60,252 bases of DNA. Origin: Schizophyllum amplum. Lineage: Eukaryota > Basidiomycota > Agaricomycetes > Agaricales > Schizophyllaceae. Every line of letters begins with the position of its first letter. The stretch's first letter is position 1. The stretch is taken from positions 1-60,252 of the forward strand of contig VDMD01000132.1 of NCBI GenBank assembly GCA_007026445.1, in the 5' to 3' direction. A program made the position numbers and the translations under genes. Below, piece after piece: positions 23,651 through 33,924 of the stretch. The notes under the pieces are model-generated. The model saw nothing but the letters and a program-made list of their open reading frames with translations, made no database searches and was not told the DNA's origin.

Positions 23651-24511
23651 GTGGACAAGAAGTCACGTAGTACAGGAGCTGCACCATCTCCAACGGTAAT
23701 GGCGGTATTCAAAGACGAGAAAAGGAACCCAGCGAAGCAGCTGCAAAGATCGGATATTGCTGTACCAGGAGAGAGCACCAAGGAGCTCCAATTGGTATCT
23801 GCCTACCTCTGGTGTCTATCTGCATCTTTCGCCCTTGCTACGAACTAGAACAGAGCTCAGGCAAAGCGCACTCAGCCGCTACGACGGCGCGACAAGAACC
23901 CCAGGACCGGCACCAGCAGCTCACGGAAATGAAATCCGATATACACCGCATCTGCGCGGCTTGGATATGCAGCACTGTTTGTCTGTCAGTTGTCTCGGAT
24001 ATGATTCGAGAAGTCTTCATCTACGTTTGTGAGTCACCGGCGCGCTTGCAAAAGTCGTTGACGATCTGTCGCCTAAAAGCCTACCTCTTGCCAGCGTTCT
24101 CTAGTCTCCGTTATCATTGGGTCTATATGGGTCGCGCAAGGCCGGATACCAGACTCTACGCCTTATCAACCCCACCTAGCGAATCTGCCTGCATGCCCCG
24201 TATCGCAGCGTCTCGCCTCCCGAGAGCGGTCGACGACGAGGGTGCATCACCAATACGGAGGTCGGCATGAACGTCAGACTGGACTGCTACCCCCGTATGC
24301 GATTATCAAGCGTCTCGACTTTTTGCAGGACGACGGTACCACCCCTTTCGGGCCGCCTCTCGTAAACGCGCCGACCTTGAGTCTGTACGCCGTTTTGGTC
24401 GGAGACGACCAGCTTCCGTTATCACAATTCTCCATTGAGGACGGCTGCCCGAACATGAACGAGATCATCAGGGTCTTCGTCCACTGCGTCGACCTTGAAC
24501 TCTATGGATAG
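23651..24511 (+). CDS. Gene E: unrecognised small protein, possibly membrane-associated
   Basis: The start MDKKSRSTG at 23651 is followed by a Lys-rich N terminus, an intron of about 60 bases ending ACGAACTAG near 23849, a helical segment (QDRHQQLTEMKSDIHRI) and a hydrophobic stretch (AAWICSTVCLSVVSDM). A GTGAGT intron near 24029 ends in CTCTAG near 24104. The next exon contains RQTGLLPPYAIIKRLDFL, FGPPLVNAPTLSLYAVL and NMNEIIRVFVHCVDLELYG before a stop at 24509-24511. The splice signals and natural-looking sequence support a real gene. One frame change near 24260 is needed. I do not recognise the family. Confidence 0.4.
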
Positions 24512-25760
24512 AGCACACCATGGGAGAGACGCTGGTGAGTAGGAGCGTCGCACGCCCCCTTCCGCTACCTGATCGTCGCCTGCGACATGTGTGGCAGTCC
24601 GAGCCGCTCTGCGTGGTCCCTCGACATCACCATGACAAGCGACCTCAGCTAGATCTACGACCCCAGTACGCTCTTCGTCGACTCCGTCTCGCGTGCCCGC
24701 TGATCACGCTCAAGAACATACAAGAGCGTCTCCGCCCGCTAGCCGTCCACTGGCGGCATATCTGTATCGTTCCCCACGGTCGAGTACCAGATCCTCCGTC
24801 GAAGCAACGAGAACCGCCGTGCCGAACCCATCCCATCCTCCATATCGCCCCGCTAGTTTCTTTCCGAAATCAGTGGCGGCCTGGAGTGCTCCGACGACGC
24901 GGAGCTATCTAAGCTACTCCTCCGCTCGCGCCTGAGAAATAGCAGCGATCTTCGGGCATGCTTCGGGAGAAGGTGCAGGAACGCCTCCGCACGCTGCTTG
25001 ACTCGGTTTTCGTGCCCGAGAACGTCCGGAATGGAACGCCATGTTAGCTTAGGGAATATTGCACATGAATCTAGCTTCTGAATGTGCAGCATGGGCTCGA
25101 GAGTTTCCTCGACTGTTCTGTGGTACATACTGGCAGCAGGCGGTCGAGCAGTAGTAATCGTAAGAGGTGTCCTCTGTCGGAAAGCGATGCAGATAGGCCA
25201 CCGAACCCTGAGACAACACGGTACTGCAGAAAATCCTGGTGTGGCAGAAGGTAATCAAGCCCTCCGATCAAGGCGACAAAATTGCCTCCAAGTTCGTCTG
25301 TAATAACCAAGTAGCTAATCCGGTCTTCAGTTATCATCGCCGTCGCTGCTCGTCAGTTCGATCCGGCAGGTCAACGATTCGAATCACAGCGCAAGAACTA
25401 AAACGTAAGCGTTTCTTTTTGCTCGTCACTTTTGCACTTGAGCTTGACTCTCATTGGGCTTTTTCCCTTACTGTGACTTTGTTCATATGCTTTTTGGTGT
25501 CTGTTGCAGTCTGATCCCACTCGCCCACATAGTAATGGTTCGAGTTTTGCCACACAATCAGAATTGAACAACGGGCGTCGTTTAGCCTAAGCACTAGTGC
25601 AGATACCCGCCTCTACCCTACAGCCCAGGACCGTCCCTCTGAGGCAACGAAATTCGGGACGTGAATCAGTGCGCACGGATCCTGACATAAGGAGAGAGGA
25701 AGCAAGCGGGCGTGGCCTGAGCGCTCATGACCTGTGACATGTCGTCAAATAAACACCTAT
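24512..25760. other. Region without a firm gene
   Basis: A minus-strand open stretch at about 25337-25071 (starting MITEDRISYLVITDELGG) continues in other frames to about 24850 and could be part of an unrecognised minus-strand gene. Plus-strand frames at 24520-24912 look like shadows. GATTCGAATC near 25377 resembles a tRNA B box but no cloverleaf can be folded around it. Confidence 0.25.
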
Positions 25761-25915
25761 GCCGAGTACACTGAACATCCGGCAATGCCGCCAGCGACGC
25801 TGCCGGAGGCGCTCGACTACGCGACCAGACTCCATTTCGGGAGCTGCGCTTGTCGCTTCTGCTGCGGGATTGAATCGTTCTTGGGCGCAATCCGAGCCAA
25901 ACTCTACAAGCAGCA
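25761..25915 (+). pseudogene. Importin internal-exon fragment 1
   Basis: Read on the plus strand, this segment encodes HPAMPPATLPEALDYAT followed by FRELRLSLL. It matches an internal exon of the complete importin gene (minus strand, about 37240-37150: HPAMPPATLPGALDYAT then LREPRLSLV). Nothing of the neighbouring importin exons is present. It joins directly to the 3' flank of family A copy 1 and forms the outer end of an inverted-repeat arm whose partner lies at 55240-55335. Confidence 0.75.
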
Positions 25916-26003
25916 ACAGACGACTCCATGGAGCCTATGAAAGTGATGTGCCGACAAGGTCATGGCATCGAGAACAGCGGTCAAAGTCCACCCTCATACA
26001 GTC

Positions 26004-26878
26004 CTAAACAAAAGCGGAGTAAGCTCCACCAAAGTACGGCGTCGGAGTGGCTACGACGTACCCGTTCTCAAAGTCCATCAACACATTGGCTTTGCGCTCT
26101 TCCACCTCGGCCCAGCGAATGACGGCGTACTGCGTGAATCTGATTTCGTAGCTCACCGCAGCCCGCTCCTCTGGCGATAGCGCTTGCATTTCCGCCAACG
26201 ACTGCGGTATACGCCTTGTCATTTCGGATATGGAGTTCTTCATTCCTACGATAGGCTCGTCGTCGCAGGTCAAGAGCCCAGGCGGGGTCGATATATATTC
26301 CATGGCCTTCCGGATTGCGTCTACCCATGCAACTTGATAGTGCCAGTCCGGGTCAAGGCATCGCACGATGCGACGAAAGAGAGGCGCACTGGCTAGATAG
26401 CGCGTGATGCTGTCGTCGAACGCCCGTATTGATTCATGCACGCGCTGACCGGTGAGCGCGAGGTCGTCTAGCTTTTGGACAACAGCGTCGTATCGTTGCC
26501 GTATGCGTTCGAAGTGAGGGTCAAGAGTGTTCGGGTCGACCACGGCATGATGGCGTCTGCGTAAGACTCGCAGACCTGGGAACAGGCCAGCCATGTGTCG
26601 CCCATAGCGAGGAGAAAATTTTTGATGCTGTCCAAAATTTCCTTGTACCGCTCGTAGAGCGACTGCTGAGGCGGCGTATCCGTCATGAACCAAAGTTTGG
26701 TGAGCATGTGAACACGCCCCATGAAGAGGTCGCCATCGCAAGTTATGATTTCGGCGATCTGCAACTCCGGGAAAAGCAGCTGCAGATGGGATTTAGATCA
26801 GCTCGCCTAAGTGATACTTCTGACTTCACGCACCGGACACCCAACCTCTCCGGCGTACTCTTTACTGTCATAAAGCAT
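26004..26878 (-). CDS. Family A copy 1, unrecognised helical protein
   Basis: The start MLYDSKEYAGEVGC lies at 26878, ten bases downstream of the TTCTCCTAAACC box. A GTGCGT intron ends CTGCAG near 26780, and the main exon begins LLFPELQIAEII. The body is helical: KEILDSIKNFLLAMGDTW, DPHFERIRQRYDAVV, SIRAFDDSITRYLASAPLF, VGMKNSISEMTRRIP and FTQYAVIRWAEVEERKANV. The frame is open down to a stop at 26004, but a terminal intron starting GTACGTCG near 26060 is equally possible. Relative to copy 2, one T is missing in CGTTGG (near 26543), shifting the frame. The predicted length is about 260 residues. There is no transmembrane segment and no known domain. Confidence 0.6.
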
Positions 26879-26888
26879 TGTTCGTGAC

Positions 26889-26900
26889 GGTTTAGGAGAA
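26889..26900 (-). promoter_or_regulatory. Family A box, copy 1
   Basis: TTCTCCTAAACC lies on the minus strand exactly 10 bases before the proposed ATG at 26878. The same box and spacing precede the other four family A starts. Confidence 0.7.
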
Positions 26901-27091
26901 AGTCCGAAGTCGCTTACATAAGGAAGTTGAACTTGTCACGTGTCACGTGTAACTTCTCGTTACTCGCGCTGCAACGTCTACGGCACCGATTCCTCTCCAA
27001 ACACAACTAGTAGCACCGCTCGAGCTGGTAGATACGGCTCAAAAGTAGCGTCCATGCGTGTCCATTCAGACCAACAACGTGTCGGTACAGC

Positions 27092-27239
27092 TCAGATAAG
27101 ATGTCCCTCCGACATCCGCAATTGTATATCACCGGCGTCATCGGGGTCCATCACCTCCAGGATATCCTCAAACTCGGCGGTCAGGTTTCTGGTATGCCTC
27201 AAGATCTGTTGTTTGGGCGAAGGTCAGCTTCTCAGTAGC
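27092..27239 (-). pseudogene. Family D C-terminal tail, isolated copy
   Basis: This minus-strand segment encodes TAEFEDILEVMDPDDAGDIQ and LRMSEGHLI before a TGA at 27092-27094. It matches the last exon of family D copy 1 (about 42897-43040). Upstream exons of family D are absent because importin copy 2 begins immediately at about 27240. It is a truncated remnant carried in the left inverted-repeat arm. Confidence 0.7.
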
Positions 27240-28456
27240 AACGCGGAACCTCGTCGTCCATGTCTTCGTCGTGACCACCCGCTGGGCTGAAAAGTTCGTG
27301 AAATAGATGGACGTCGCCCTCGAGCGGCTATGCGGACCTGTTCGATACGCGCACAATTCTGTCGACGAGCCGCCTGCCGGAGCCATCGAGCCAGATGAGA
27401 AGGGGCTCCGTCAGCGTGCGCGAGCCTGCGCCGTTTTGGTAGGCCGGTGCGCGACTGAGGATCTCGGCGAGGCAGGAAGCGATGAAGGTGAAGGTGTCGA
27501 CGTCTGATGGGGACGGACATGTTAGCATGCACTGCTTCAGGAACGCCACGACGCGCACCCTGACCATCGCCGAGGCGCGCGAGCAGAAGGGAGATGAAAG
27601 ATATCCAGTCGCTGGAAACCCGTGAGTGCGGTCCGCCAAATCGAAGAGGAAGGCTTACTCCGCGCGAAGCTGGCTGAGCCAGGCTTGTGTGGTGCGTACG
27701 GTGGCGGCGAGTGCGCGGTGTTCGGACGATGGTCTGTGCGGCGAGCTCACCCTTGGAGCTCGGTCCGGATCATGCCGTTGACTATGGACGAGGAGTCACC
27801 GATCAGGGTCTGCATGAGCTGCGCCTTCCTGCGAAGGTTATGAGCCAGGTGTATGCGGTGGAGTTGGGACAAGCTCGACCTGCTAGGATCGACGACGTCT
27901 GCAGTGGGGATCTCCTCAGCAGCAATGGTGAGGAACTCGTGGACGAGCCGCTTGGTGCTTGTAGAATCGCCTGTGCGTGGATGAGTACAAAGAGCGGCGA
28001 TTGAAAAGCTCGCGTACGAAACGCTGCGCTCGATATCGTGGCGAGGACGAAGTCTGGCCATGCTTGACTGGCCGAATCGAGGCAAGCGAGGTGAGCTGCG
28101 TAGATGGTGAGCGGAGACCAGGTCCTCCCGTGGCGTGTAACGCACGCAGTCAAACAGCTTGCATAGCCCAAGCATCAGTCTCCGCACAGAGTCTGTCGTA
28201 AGCGCCAGCATGGGAGAGAATCCCAGTCGCGCATGACTTTGACGACGGCGTGCACGACGGCCCCTCACCACCGCCGGGGCATCGTAGGTGACAGTTGGCG
28301 CGTCCCCGGGTGCCGCGCCAGACGGCTGGGCGTAAGCGGCTGTGATGAGCTTCACGAGCGTCAGATATTATTTAGAGATAAGTGACTTCAAGCGGCGCAC
28401 CTGGATAACATTCCCGATGTCGCTCGGGCTGAGCGACGGCAGGAACCTCCGTCCAT
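27240..28456 (-). pseudogene. Importin-13-like N-terminal fragment, copy 2
   Basis: This is a truncated duplicate of the karyopherin gene at 35456-40278. It starts at the equivalent ATG (28456) with MDGG, and codon 4 has lost one base, a loss shared with copy 3. Matching pieces include LITAAYAQPSGAA, LVHEFLTIAAEEIPTADV, RKAQLMQTLI, FIASCLAEILSRAPAYQNG, LLIWLDGSGRRLVDRIVR and the acidic HDEDMDDEVP. Homology stops there at about 27240, where the family D tail begins. Intron positions match the complete gene. Several frame changes confirm it cannot encode a full importin. Confidence 0.8.
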
Positions 28457-28590
28457 CGCGTTAAGCGCCCGCGATGGTTGATCGAGACAACATGCTACCT
28501 CGGAAATAGCCGATGCCATAGGTCACGGTGGGTCACACATGTTGAACTCGGCGCTTATGTGAGCGGCTTTCTCCTAAACCACCACGAAAA
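28457..28590. promoter_or_regulatory. Divergent start region between importin copy 2 and family A copy 4
   Basis: Only 134 bases separate the two outward-facing ATGs. The segment contains TTCTCCTAAACC at 28569-28580 for family A and CAACCATCGCGGGCGCT on the minus strand before the importin start. The related region at 56623-56780 keeps both landmarks, so this is a duplicated divergent promoter unit. Activity cannot be judged from sequence. Confidence 0.6.
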
Positions 28591-29478
28591 ATGAAAGTTT
28601 TCACCAGCGATATCAGGCCTGCGGTGCGCTGATCTGGTATCCTCGTTGCTTGAACGCAAATGCGAGCTGACCGCCAACTTTGCAGTCGCTGTTTCCCGAT
28701 CTGCAGATCGCCTACTTCATATATGGCTCAAACCACTGGCTCTTCTCGTATTGCCTCTGCCTCAGCGACCATAGGAATCTGGAAGCGGATGCACGGCTCC
28801 GGAACGCGCTCATTCAGCCATTCAAAAATCTGCTGGACAGCCTCGAACCCTACTTCCTCCGCATGGCCGACACCTGGTCAGCTTTTGTCGAGGTCTGCGA
28901 TGCTTACCGCGCAGCCCTTCCACCGCTGCTCGACGTGGACACTCTCGAAACCCATCTGAAACGCATCCAGCGGGGGTACGAGGCTGTTCTACTACGCATA
29001 GACGATCTCTCGCTCGCCGGTGCTCGGACGCGTGATTCACTTCGGGCGTTCGACGACAGCATCACGCATTATCTGGCCAATGCGCCCATCATCAATCGCC
29101 TCACGCGCTGTCTTGACTTGGACTGCTACCGGAACGATACAGGGGCGGATTATCTGCGAAATGTCATATCGCAAATCCAACCTTTTGACCGCGACTCGGA
29201 GTTCATCGTGTCGATGAAGAGCGCCGTCTCCGATGCAATCAAGTCCTTGCCCGTGACGCTGGTGAAGATGCGTGCACTTGAGGTAGTGGATCGAACCAGC
29301 GTCAGCGACGACATCGGGTTCACGCGATCTATGGTCACAATCTGGGTCGGCAAAGATAAGCGAAGAGCCAACATGGTGAAGACATATGATAAAGAGTATG
29401 TTTTCTCACTCCGACTCGGTGGGCATGAGGTGCTTACCCTTCCCTTTTTCTAGAATACACGAGGGTAACCGTTATTGA
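28591..29478 (+). CDS. Family A copy 4, unrecognised helical protein
   Basis: Exon 1 encodes MKVFTSDIRPA (28591-28623). An intron from GTGCGC to TTTGCAG ends near 28685, and the main exon starts SLFPDLQIAYFIYG. It is open without interruption to a stop at 29451-29453: KNLLDSLEPYFLRMADTW, VEVCDAYRAALPPLLDVDTL, RIQRGYEAVLLRIDDL, SLRAFDDSITHYLANAP, VSMKSAVSDAIKSLP. A better end is a terminal intron (GTATGT near 29397 to TTTCTAG near 29453) with a short last exon ending at about 29478. This is the cleanest copy of the family in the window, since no frameshift is needed. Function is unknown. Copy 5 is its inverted-repeat partner. Confidence 0.7.
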
Positions 29479-29885
29479 TACCATGTCCACGTCGGATCAT
29501 CACCTTTGTACTAGCCAGTTTCAACTTTTCGTCTGTTGTTGCTTGTGTGCTAAGGACCGTTAGTCTGAGCCTACTATACTTTGGTATTTAGTTCGCTAAC
29601 GGCATGTGGCGCGGAACAGAGTGAGGGCTAAGTGTTTGTAGTGAGCGTATTTGCCCTCAGTAAATGGGCCGGGGGAAAACCGATGCGGCGCTACTGGGAA
29701 AGCCAGGGTGGCAACGACGCAGTCATGACTAAGTAATACCTGCCACTTGAGACGTTCATACAAAGAAGGGCGCCGCGAAAGAAGGGCGCCGCGGCCCGTG
29801 GTACGTTACGCAGCACTCTAACAGTATCTCAAAGGTCGCCCGAGCTGGTATCGCATTCAACGTGTCTCTGTTGGCCTCACATCGT
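29479..29885. other. Family A 3' flank and spacer
   Basis: The first 100 bases match the 3' flank of copies 1, 2 and 5 (GTCTGTTGTTGCTTGTG, then AAGGACCGTTAGTCTGAGCC). GAAGAAGGGCGCCGCG-like sequence is repeated in tandem near 29763-29795. No gene is seen. Confidence 0.5.
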
Positions 29886-30050
29886 TTGGTTGCTCAAATT
29901 AGTGTCTGCGGCCTTGAAGTTACTGCCAAGTCTCGCCGCCTCGCCGGATTTCACTACGTGGATCATCTGCCCGACCCGACTGCCAATATTCAGAGCTTGA
30001 TGCTGTCTCGGTCGACCATCACGGGCGCTGAACGCTGCGAGAGACGAGAA
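29886..30050 (+). pseudogene. Importin promoter/leader fragment
   Basis: This matches the region just upstream of the complete importin gene (minus strand, about 40450-40285), including TTTCACTACGTGGATCAT versus TTTCACCACGTGCATCAT and TCGACCATCACGGGCGCT versus TCAACCATCGCGGGCGCT. It ends a few bases before the ATG position and passes abruptly into a purine-rich tract. It is a truncated promoter copy with no coding sequence attached. Confidence 0.65.
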
Positions 30051-30545
30051 TGAGAGGGGAAAGGAGGAGGCGAGGGAAAGGTGTAAGGAGGAGCGGAGGA
30101 GGGGAAGCGAGGGCGTGAGTGTGAGTGAGCGAGGGGGCGAATGAGGTTGAAATGAGCGGAGACGTGAGGGAGAAGCGAGAGAGGGGCAGAGGACGGAGGA
30201 CTCGAGACGAAAACGAGCAGGGGGTGAAGGGGATATATGATAAATGAAGTGGAAGTGGAGCGAGATGAGGAAGATGAGAGGAAGACGGCGGAGAGAGGGA
30301 AGGTGTAAGAGTCGAGAAGGAGCGGAGACGCAAAGGAGTTTGAAGGGACGACAAGAGTGCAGGCGCGAGGAAGGGGAAGAGTGAGGAGGCAAGAAGGAGT
30401 GGACTGGAAGTAAGCAAGAAGAAAGCAGGGATATGACGGAGGAAGAGGGCGACATGAGCGGGTGCGTGTGAGAAGGGACGTGAGAGAGGGAGAGGTGGGG
30501 CGAGAGAGAGGGGCATGAAGGGAGCAATAATTGAGCAGATGAATA
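30048..30545 (+). repeat. Long polypurine tract (plus strand)
   Basis: About 500 bases are almost entirely A and G on the plus strand, built from GAGG, GAGAGA, GGAAG and similar words without a fixed period. The minus strand is correspondingly pyrimidine-rich, so its open frames (Ser/Pro/Leu-rich) are compositional artefacts. Confidence 0.85.
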
Positions 30546-30814
30546 TTAATGAACGAATGATTCAATGGAACAATCGAGGGTACGCCGAGCGAGGTGGTGG
30601 CGCAAATCCGGAATTCGTGAGTGGGCCCCTGCGAGTGGAAAAGAGAGAAGGCAAGGGGTGAGCTCGAGGGGGACAAAGCCCCTGGAGAGACGCAGGAAGA
30701 GAAACAAACTCGGGCGACGATTTGTGCAGGGTTCGGAAAGCCCCTATTACCTCGGAGCTTGCCGGACTTGAAGTCATGTGGGCATGTGGTTGATGACAAA
30801 TGCATAATCAGACC

Positions 30815-30826
30815 TTCTCCTAAACC
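30815..30826 (+). promoter_or_regulatory. Family A box, copy 3
   Basis: TTCTCCTAAACC is followed after exactly 10 bases by the ATG at 30837, as at the other family A loci. Confidence 0.65.
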
Positions 30827-30836
30827 ATCGCAAAAA

Positions 30837-31011
30837 ATGCACGGCCTTGCTGGACATATTAATGAAACGGTGCGTGAACTCTGGCCATTGCAAGCAAGAA
30901 CGTCAAGGAGAGCTGAACATCGCTTTTGTAGCTTTTCCCGGAAATCTCGATCGCCTTCTCCTTTTATCTCATGAATCTCTCCCTCTGGGGCTAAGTCACT
31001 TTAATCGCCTC
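30837..31011 (+). pseudogene. Family A copy 3, 5' part
   Basis: Exon 1 encodes MHGLAGHINET and is followed by a GTGCGT intron ending TTTTGTAG near 30932, then LFPEISIAFSFYLMN, which aligns with LFPDLQIAYFIYG of copy 4. A stop follows and similarity to family A ends near 31000, where the GATTTAC-bounded insertion begins. The 3' part of a family A gene resumes at about 33925, so this gene appears split by about 2.9 kb. Confidence 0.6.
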
Positions 31012-33900
31012 GATTTACGAGCGAGCCCGTAAATCCTGTAAATCCCGGCTTGCGTGGGATCCAGCGGCGTGGCGCAGGAAGGCGAATCGAAATCGCATCG
31101 GGGGGCGGGCGGAGGACGCCGCGCTTCTGCCGCAGGGTCCTCCGTGATGGGAAACCCACGCGCGGCGCGGAAGATTGAGTGTGACGTGGCGTGACGTTCG
31201 CCTTTGCCGTCCTTGCTCGCCGCTGCTCTGCTGAGTGCGCTGCCCCTAGAAAATTTATGCAGAAGTATTAGAGTACATCTTCAGCTCATGAATGCCAGTT
31301 GGTGAACGGGAAATGGTTGTCCAACGCAGAGCAAGTCAACCCCCTCGGGTGACGACGCGTAATCGGAACTTACCGAGCGTTCGGCATTCGCCGAAATACA
31401 ATGCCCGTCGCCGCTGGCTGTCGATTCATCAGTCACGAAGTCTCCAGCTCAGCGTTTCAACGCGCTTCGGCGCTGCAGTTAACTAACTCCAAAGCTTTGA
31501 GCTGCAGTTAAGTGCATAAGCCAAACGCTGCAGCGTGATATTGGTAGGTGCCACAAAGGTTCACAATCGTCAGTTACATGAAATTAGACGTTAAACTCGT
31601 ACCTACGCGCGCGCTTTGCGCGCGCCTAAAAAATTGTGCGATGCTGTACTCATGTCACAATGATTGATCTGCGTCTGTGACTGTGCAGGGGAGTGATTGA
31701 GAGCTTAGCGAGGCTCCGTCAATTTACGTTGGATTTACGCCTCGAGGCGCGGGCTGGTGCGGGACCGAGCGTCCTGTAAATCCAGCGTAAATCCAGCGTA
31801 AATCCGGTGATTCCCGGTAAATCTGCCGCCAATAAGTAACTTATCGAGCTTATTGCACTTATGGCGGGAAAAGCGCTGGAAACCGTTGTACAAGCAGCAC
31901 ATAGCGGTCTAGGACAGAGCTCTTTGCATAGAAGAAGGGGCATGCCTTCAATGAATCTATTTGCAGCTATCTAGGTAGGCTAATGACTTTGTCAATGTAC
32001 GACACTCCTGCTTAGGTGCCACCCAAGGACGAACCCAGTTAGAGCGCGTTGTATTCGGCACTTTCCGAGTCTCACGTGCGACGCGTCGCCTGCGCGCAGC
32101 TCCTTGTTCTGTTCCTCCACGTCGCATGGAGTCGTCTGTTGCGACGCGACGACATGCTCCTCGCGCCTCTGATTTAATCTGCGGCGGATTGTTGCAGGCA
32201 GTGCTCGAGCTGCCTGCCGATTGACGACACTCGGCAACGAGGCCTAGTAGGCTATGATACGATGTGCTACTAGCACGAACGAAGGTGCGTAACCTGCTCC
32301 TCAGGTCAGTCTCTCACTGATGATGATGCAGGTGTTCTCTCTGGTCCGACTTGCCTGCTCCGGCTGCTGCTGGCGGTTGCTCGGTGCCGCGTTGCAGGCA
32401 GTGCGATCGGGGACCGTGGTATGCGCCTCCAACCAAAGGCACCGCCGCGGGCTCGGCCGCACCGTACTATGACCCATTCCGGCCGCTCCCAACCTCCCCC
32501 TTCCTATTCTACAACTACTCTCGCATCTTACATACTTTCCTATACGCGCTGTTGAGAAGGGTCTTAGCCAGGGGACATACCAGTTGGTGCCACAAATGAT
32601 GAATATATATTTCCTCACAGTATCTTTTTCGAGCCCCCATTGTGAGCTTAGAGCAACGCAAAGGGACCTAGTCCCCAATCACACTGTTTCAGGCATCGTA
32701 CAAGCAAAGCACATTCATAATCCTGACATACAGTTGACATTTGTCACTGGCTAGATAACACTACACGAGGCCTTGTGGATGTATGATGGCAGAACTTGCA
32801 TAAACTCCGAGGTATACATGAGTAAGAGCAAGGTAGGACTGATAGGCAAAAGTAAGGGGTAAAAAGGGTAGATACAAATGAGGTGGAAGGGCAAGTTATG
32901 TAAGTAAATGTGGGGAGTAAAGGCTATTCTCTGGCGTTGCCCCCAGATAGCGCCGCTACGTTCGCCATTGCCTTAGCAGGTTCCGTCAGCCGAGAACTCT
33001 GCTGGGCGAAGTCAGTGCTGAGCAAATGTCGAGGATCACACCACATACCAGTACGTAGGCCGTGGCACGCCGCTTCGACCACACCCATCCCGCTTGCTGC
33101 TATCCATAAGGATAGCAGCTCCATGCACCGGTTCCTGCACAGATATTCAGTGTATGCCAATGGGTGCCGCGAAGAGCCCACAAACACATGATGAGGCTCG
33201 ACGACCCCGTTAGCGAGCGCGCTCAGCGCCGAATACTGTTGTTTTGGTCAGCGATTGTCATCAGCAAACAGACTGCGGCCGGCGCACCTAGGCAAGCCTC
33301 AGGAGTACCAGACAACGCGACGCAAAAGGCCGCCGCAAACGCGGAAGGTGCGGCGGGCGGGAGCGGGCGGATGCGTCGTGCCCGGTGGTCGACGCACTCG
33401 CCAAGCTCCAAACGCTGTTGCTTCGGTCAGTGCTCGTCATCCCGGTAAGCAATATGGCGTACCTAGCCAAAAACCAGTCGCTTCACGGCGGCAGACAGCG
33501 TGGTGGGCGGCAGCGGCGCGGACGCGACGCAGTGCGAGCGTACGGTAGTCGGCGCGCTCGCGAAACCCCACGTACTGTTTAATTCGGTCAGCGCTCGTCA
33601 TCTCCTGTCATGTGAGCAAAGGCAGCGCACCTAGAAGAGCCGCATCTCGGCAGCGGACGACGCGGCGCGGAAGGGCGCGGTGGACAGCGGGCGGCGGGCG
33701 CGACGCGGAGGTGGTGGTGGTCGGGAGGGAAGGAGCGCGGACGGCACGTGGCGGACGCGTCCCGGCCATCCGGCCCCGGGACCCACGTGCGGCCCCGGGC
33801 ACGCGCGATCAATCGGCGGCAGAAGCTCCCGGATATGAAACCCACGCGCGGGTACGCATCAATATTGGCAACCGGGCCCAAATTCACTGTAAATCTGCAG
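31012..33900. other. Insertion splitting family A copy 3; candidate mobile element(s)
   Basis: GATTTAC (31012-31018) at the left and GTAAATC (33889-33895) at the right form a short inverted pair at the ends of the segment separating the two halves of family A copy 3. GTAAATCC words recur in clusters at 31029-31047 and 31715-31830. GAAACCCACGCGCGG occurs at 31151-31165 and again at 33837-33851 within about 35 bases of wider similarity. No transposase or target-site duplication was recognised. The segment may be one non-autonomous element or several nested ones. Apart from the triplicate repeat at 33190-33730 I see nothing else defined in it. Confidence 0.4.
33190..33730 (+). repeat. Three imperfect tandem units of about 160 bases
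   Basis: Each unit contains GCGCTCGC or CACTCGCCAAG, then CTGTT, TCGGTCAGYGCTCGTCAT, a short spacer, GCRCACCTAG or GTACCTAG, and a GC-rich end with GGCGGGCGG. Anchors lie near 33248, 33427 and 33587 for the TCGGTCAG-type block. Length and design resemble the array at 5.7-7.9 kb only superficially. Confidence 0.6.
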
Positions 33901-33924
33901 GACTAAGTACCTCCAAACTTGGCC

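Larger units (their letters stand above)
25770..27239. repeat. Inverted repeat 1, left arm
   Basis: In reverse complement this arm matches 42897-44192 plus 55099-55335. It carries, in order on the minus strand, the family D C-terminal tail, family A copy 1, the family A 3' flank and the importin internal-exon fragment. The right arm is split by the retrotransposon, and this arm represents the uninterrupted state. The inner boundary at about 27239 is sharp and abuts the truncated importin copy 2. Confidence 0.8.
27240..29580. repeat. Inverted repeat 2, left arm
   Basis: Reading left to right this arm holds the importin N-terminal fragment (minus) and family A copy 4 (plus). In reverse complement it matches 55620-57541, which holds family A copy 5 (minus) and importin copy 3 (plus). 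The shared sequence includes the divergent start region and the family A 3' flank up to about GTCTGAGCCTACTATA. The importin part of the right arm is shorter. Confidence 0.75.

Noticed and set aside
25360..25400. tRNA B box (GATTCGAATC)
   Set aside because: The palindrome resembles a T loop, but flanking sequence does not form a cloverleaf.
30019..30805. Long minus-strand open frames rich in Ser, Pro and Leu
   Set aside because: They arise from a pyrimidine-rich strand that contains few stop codons. There is no splice structure or family resemblance.
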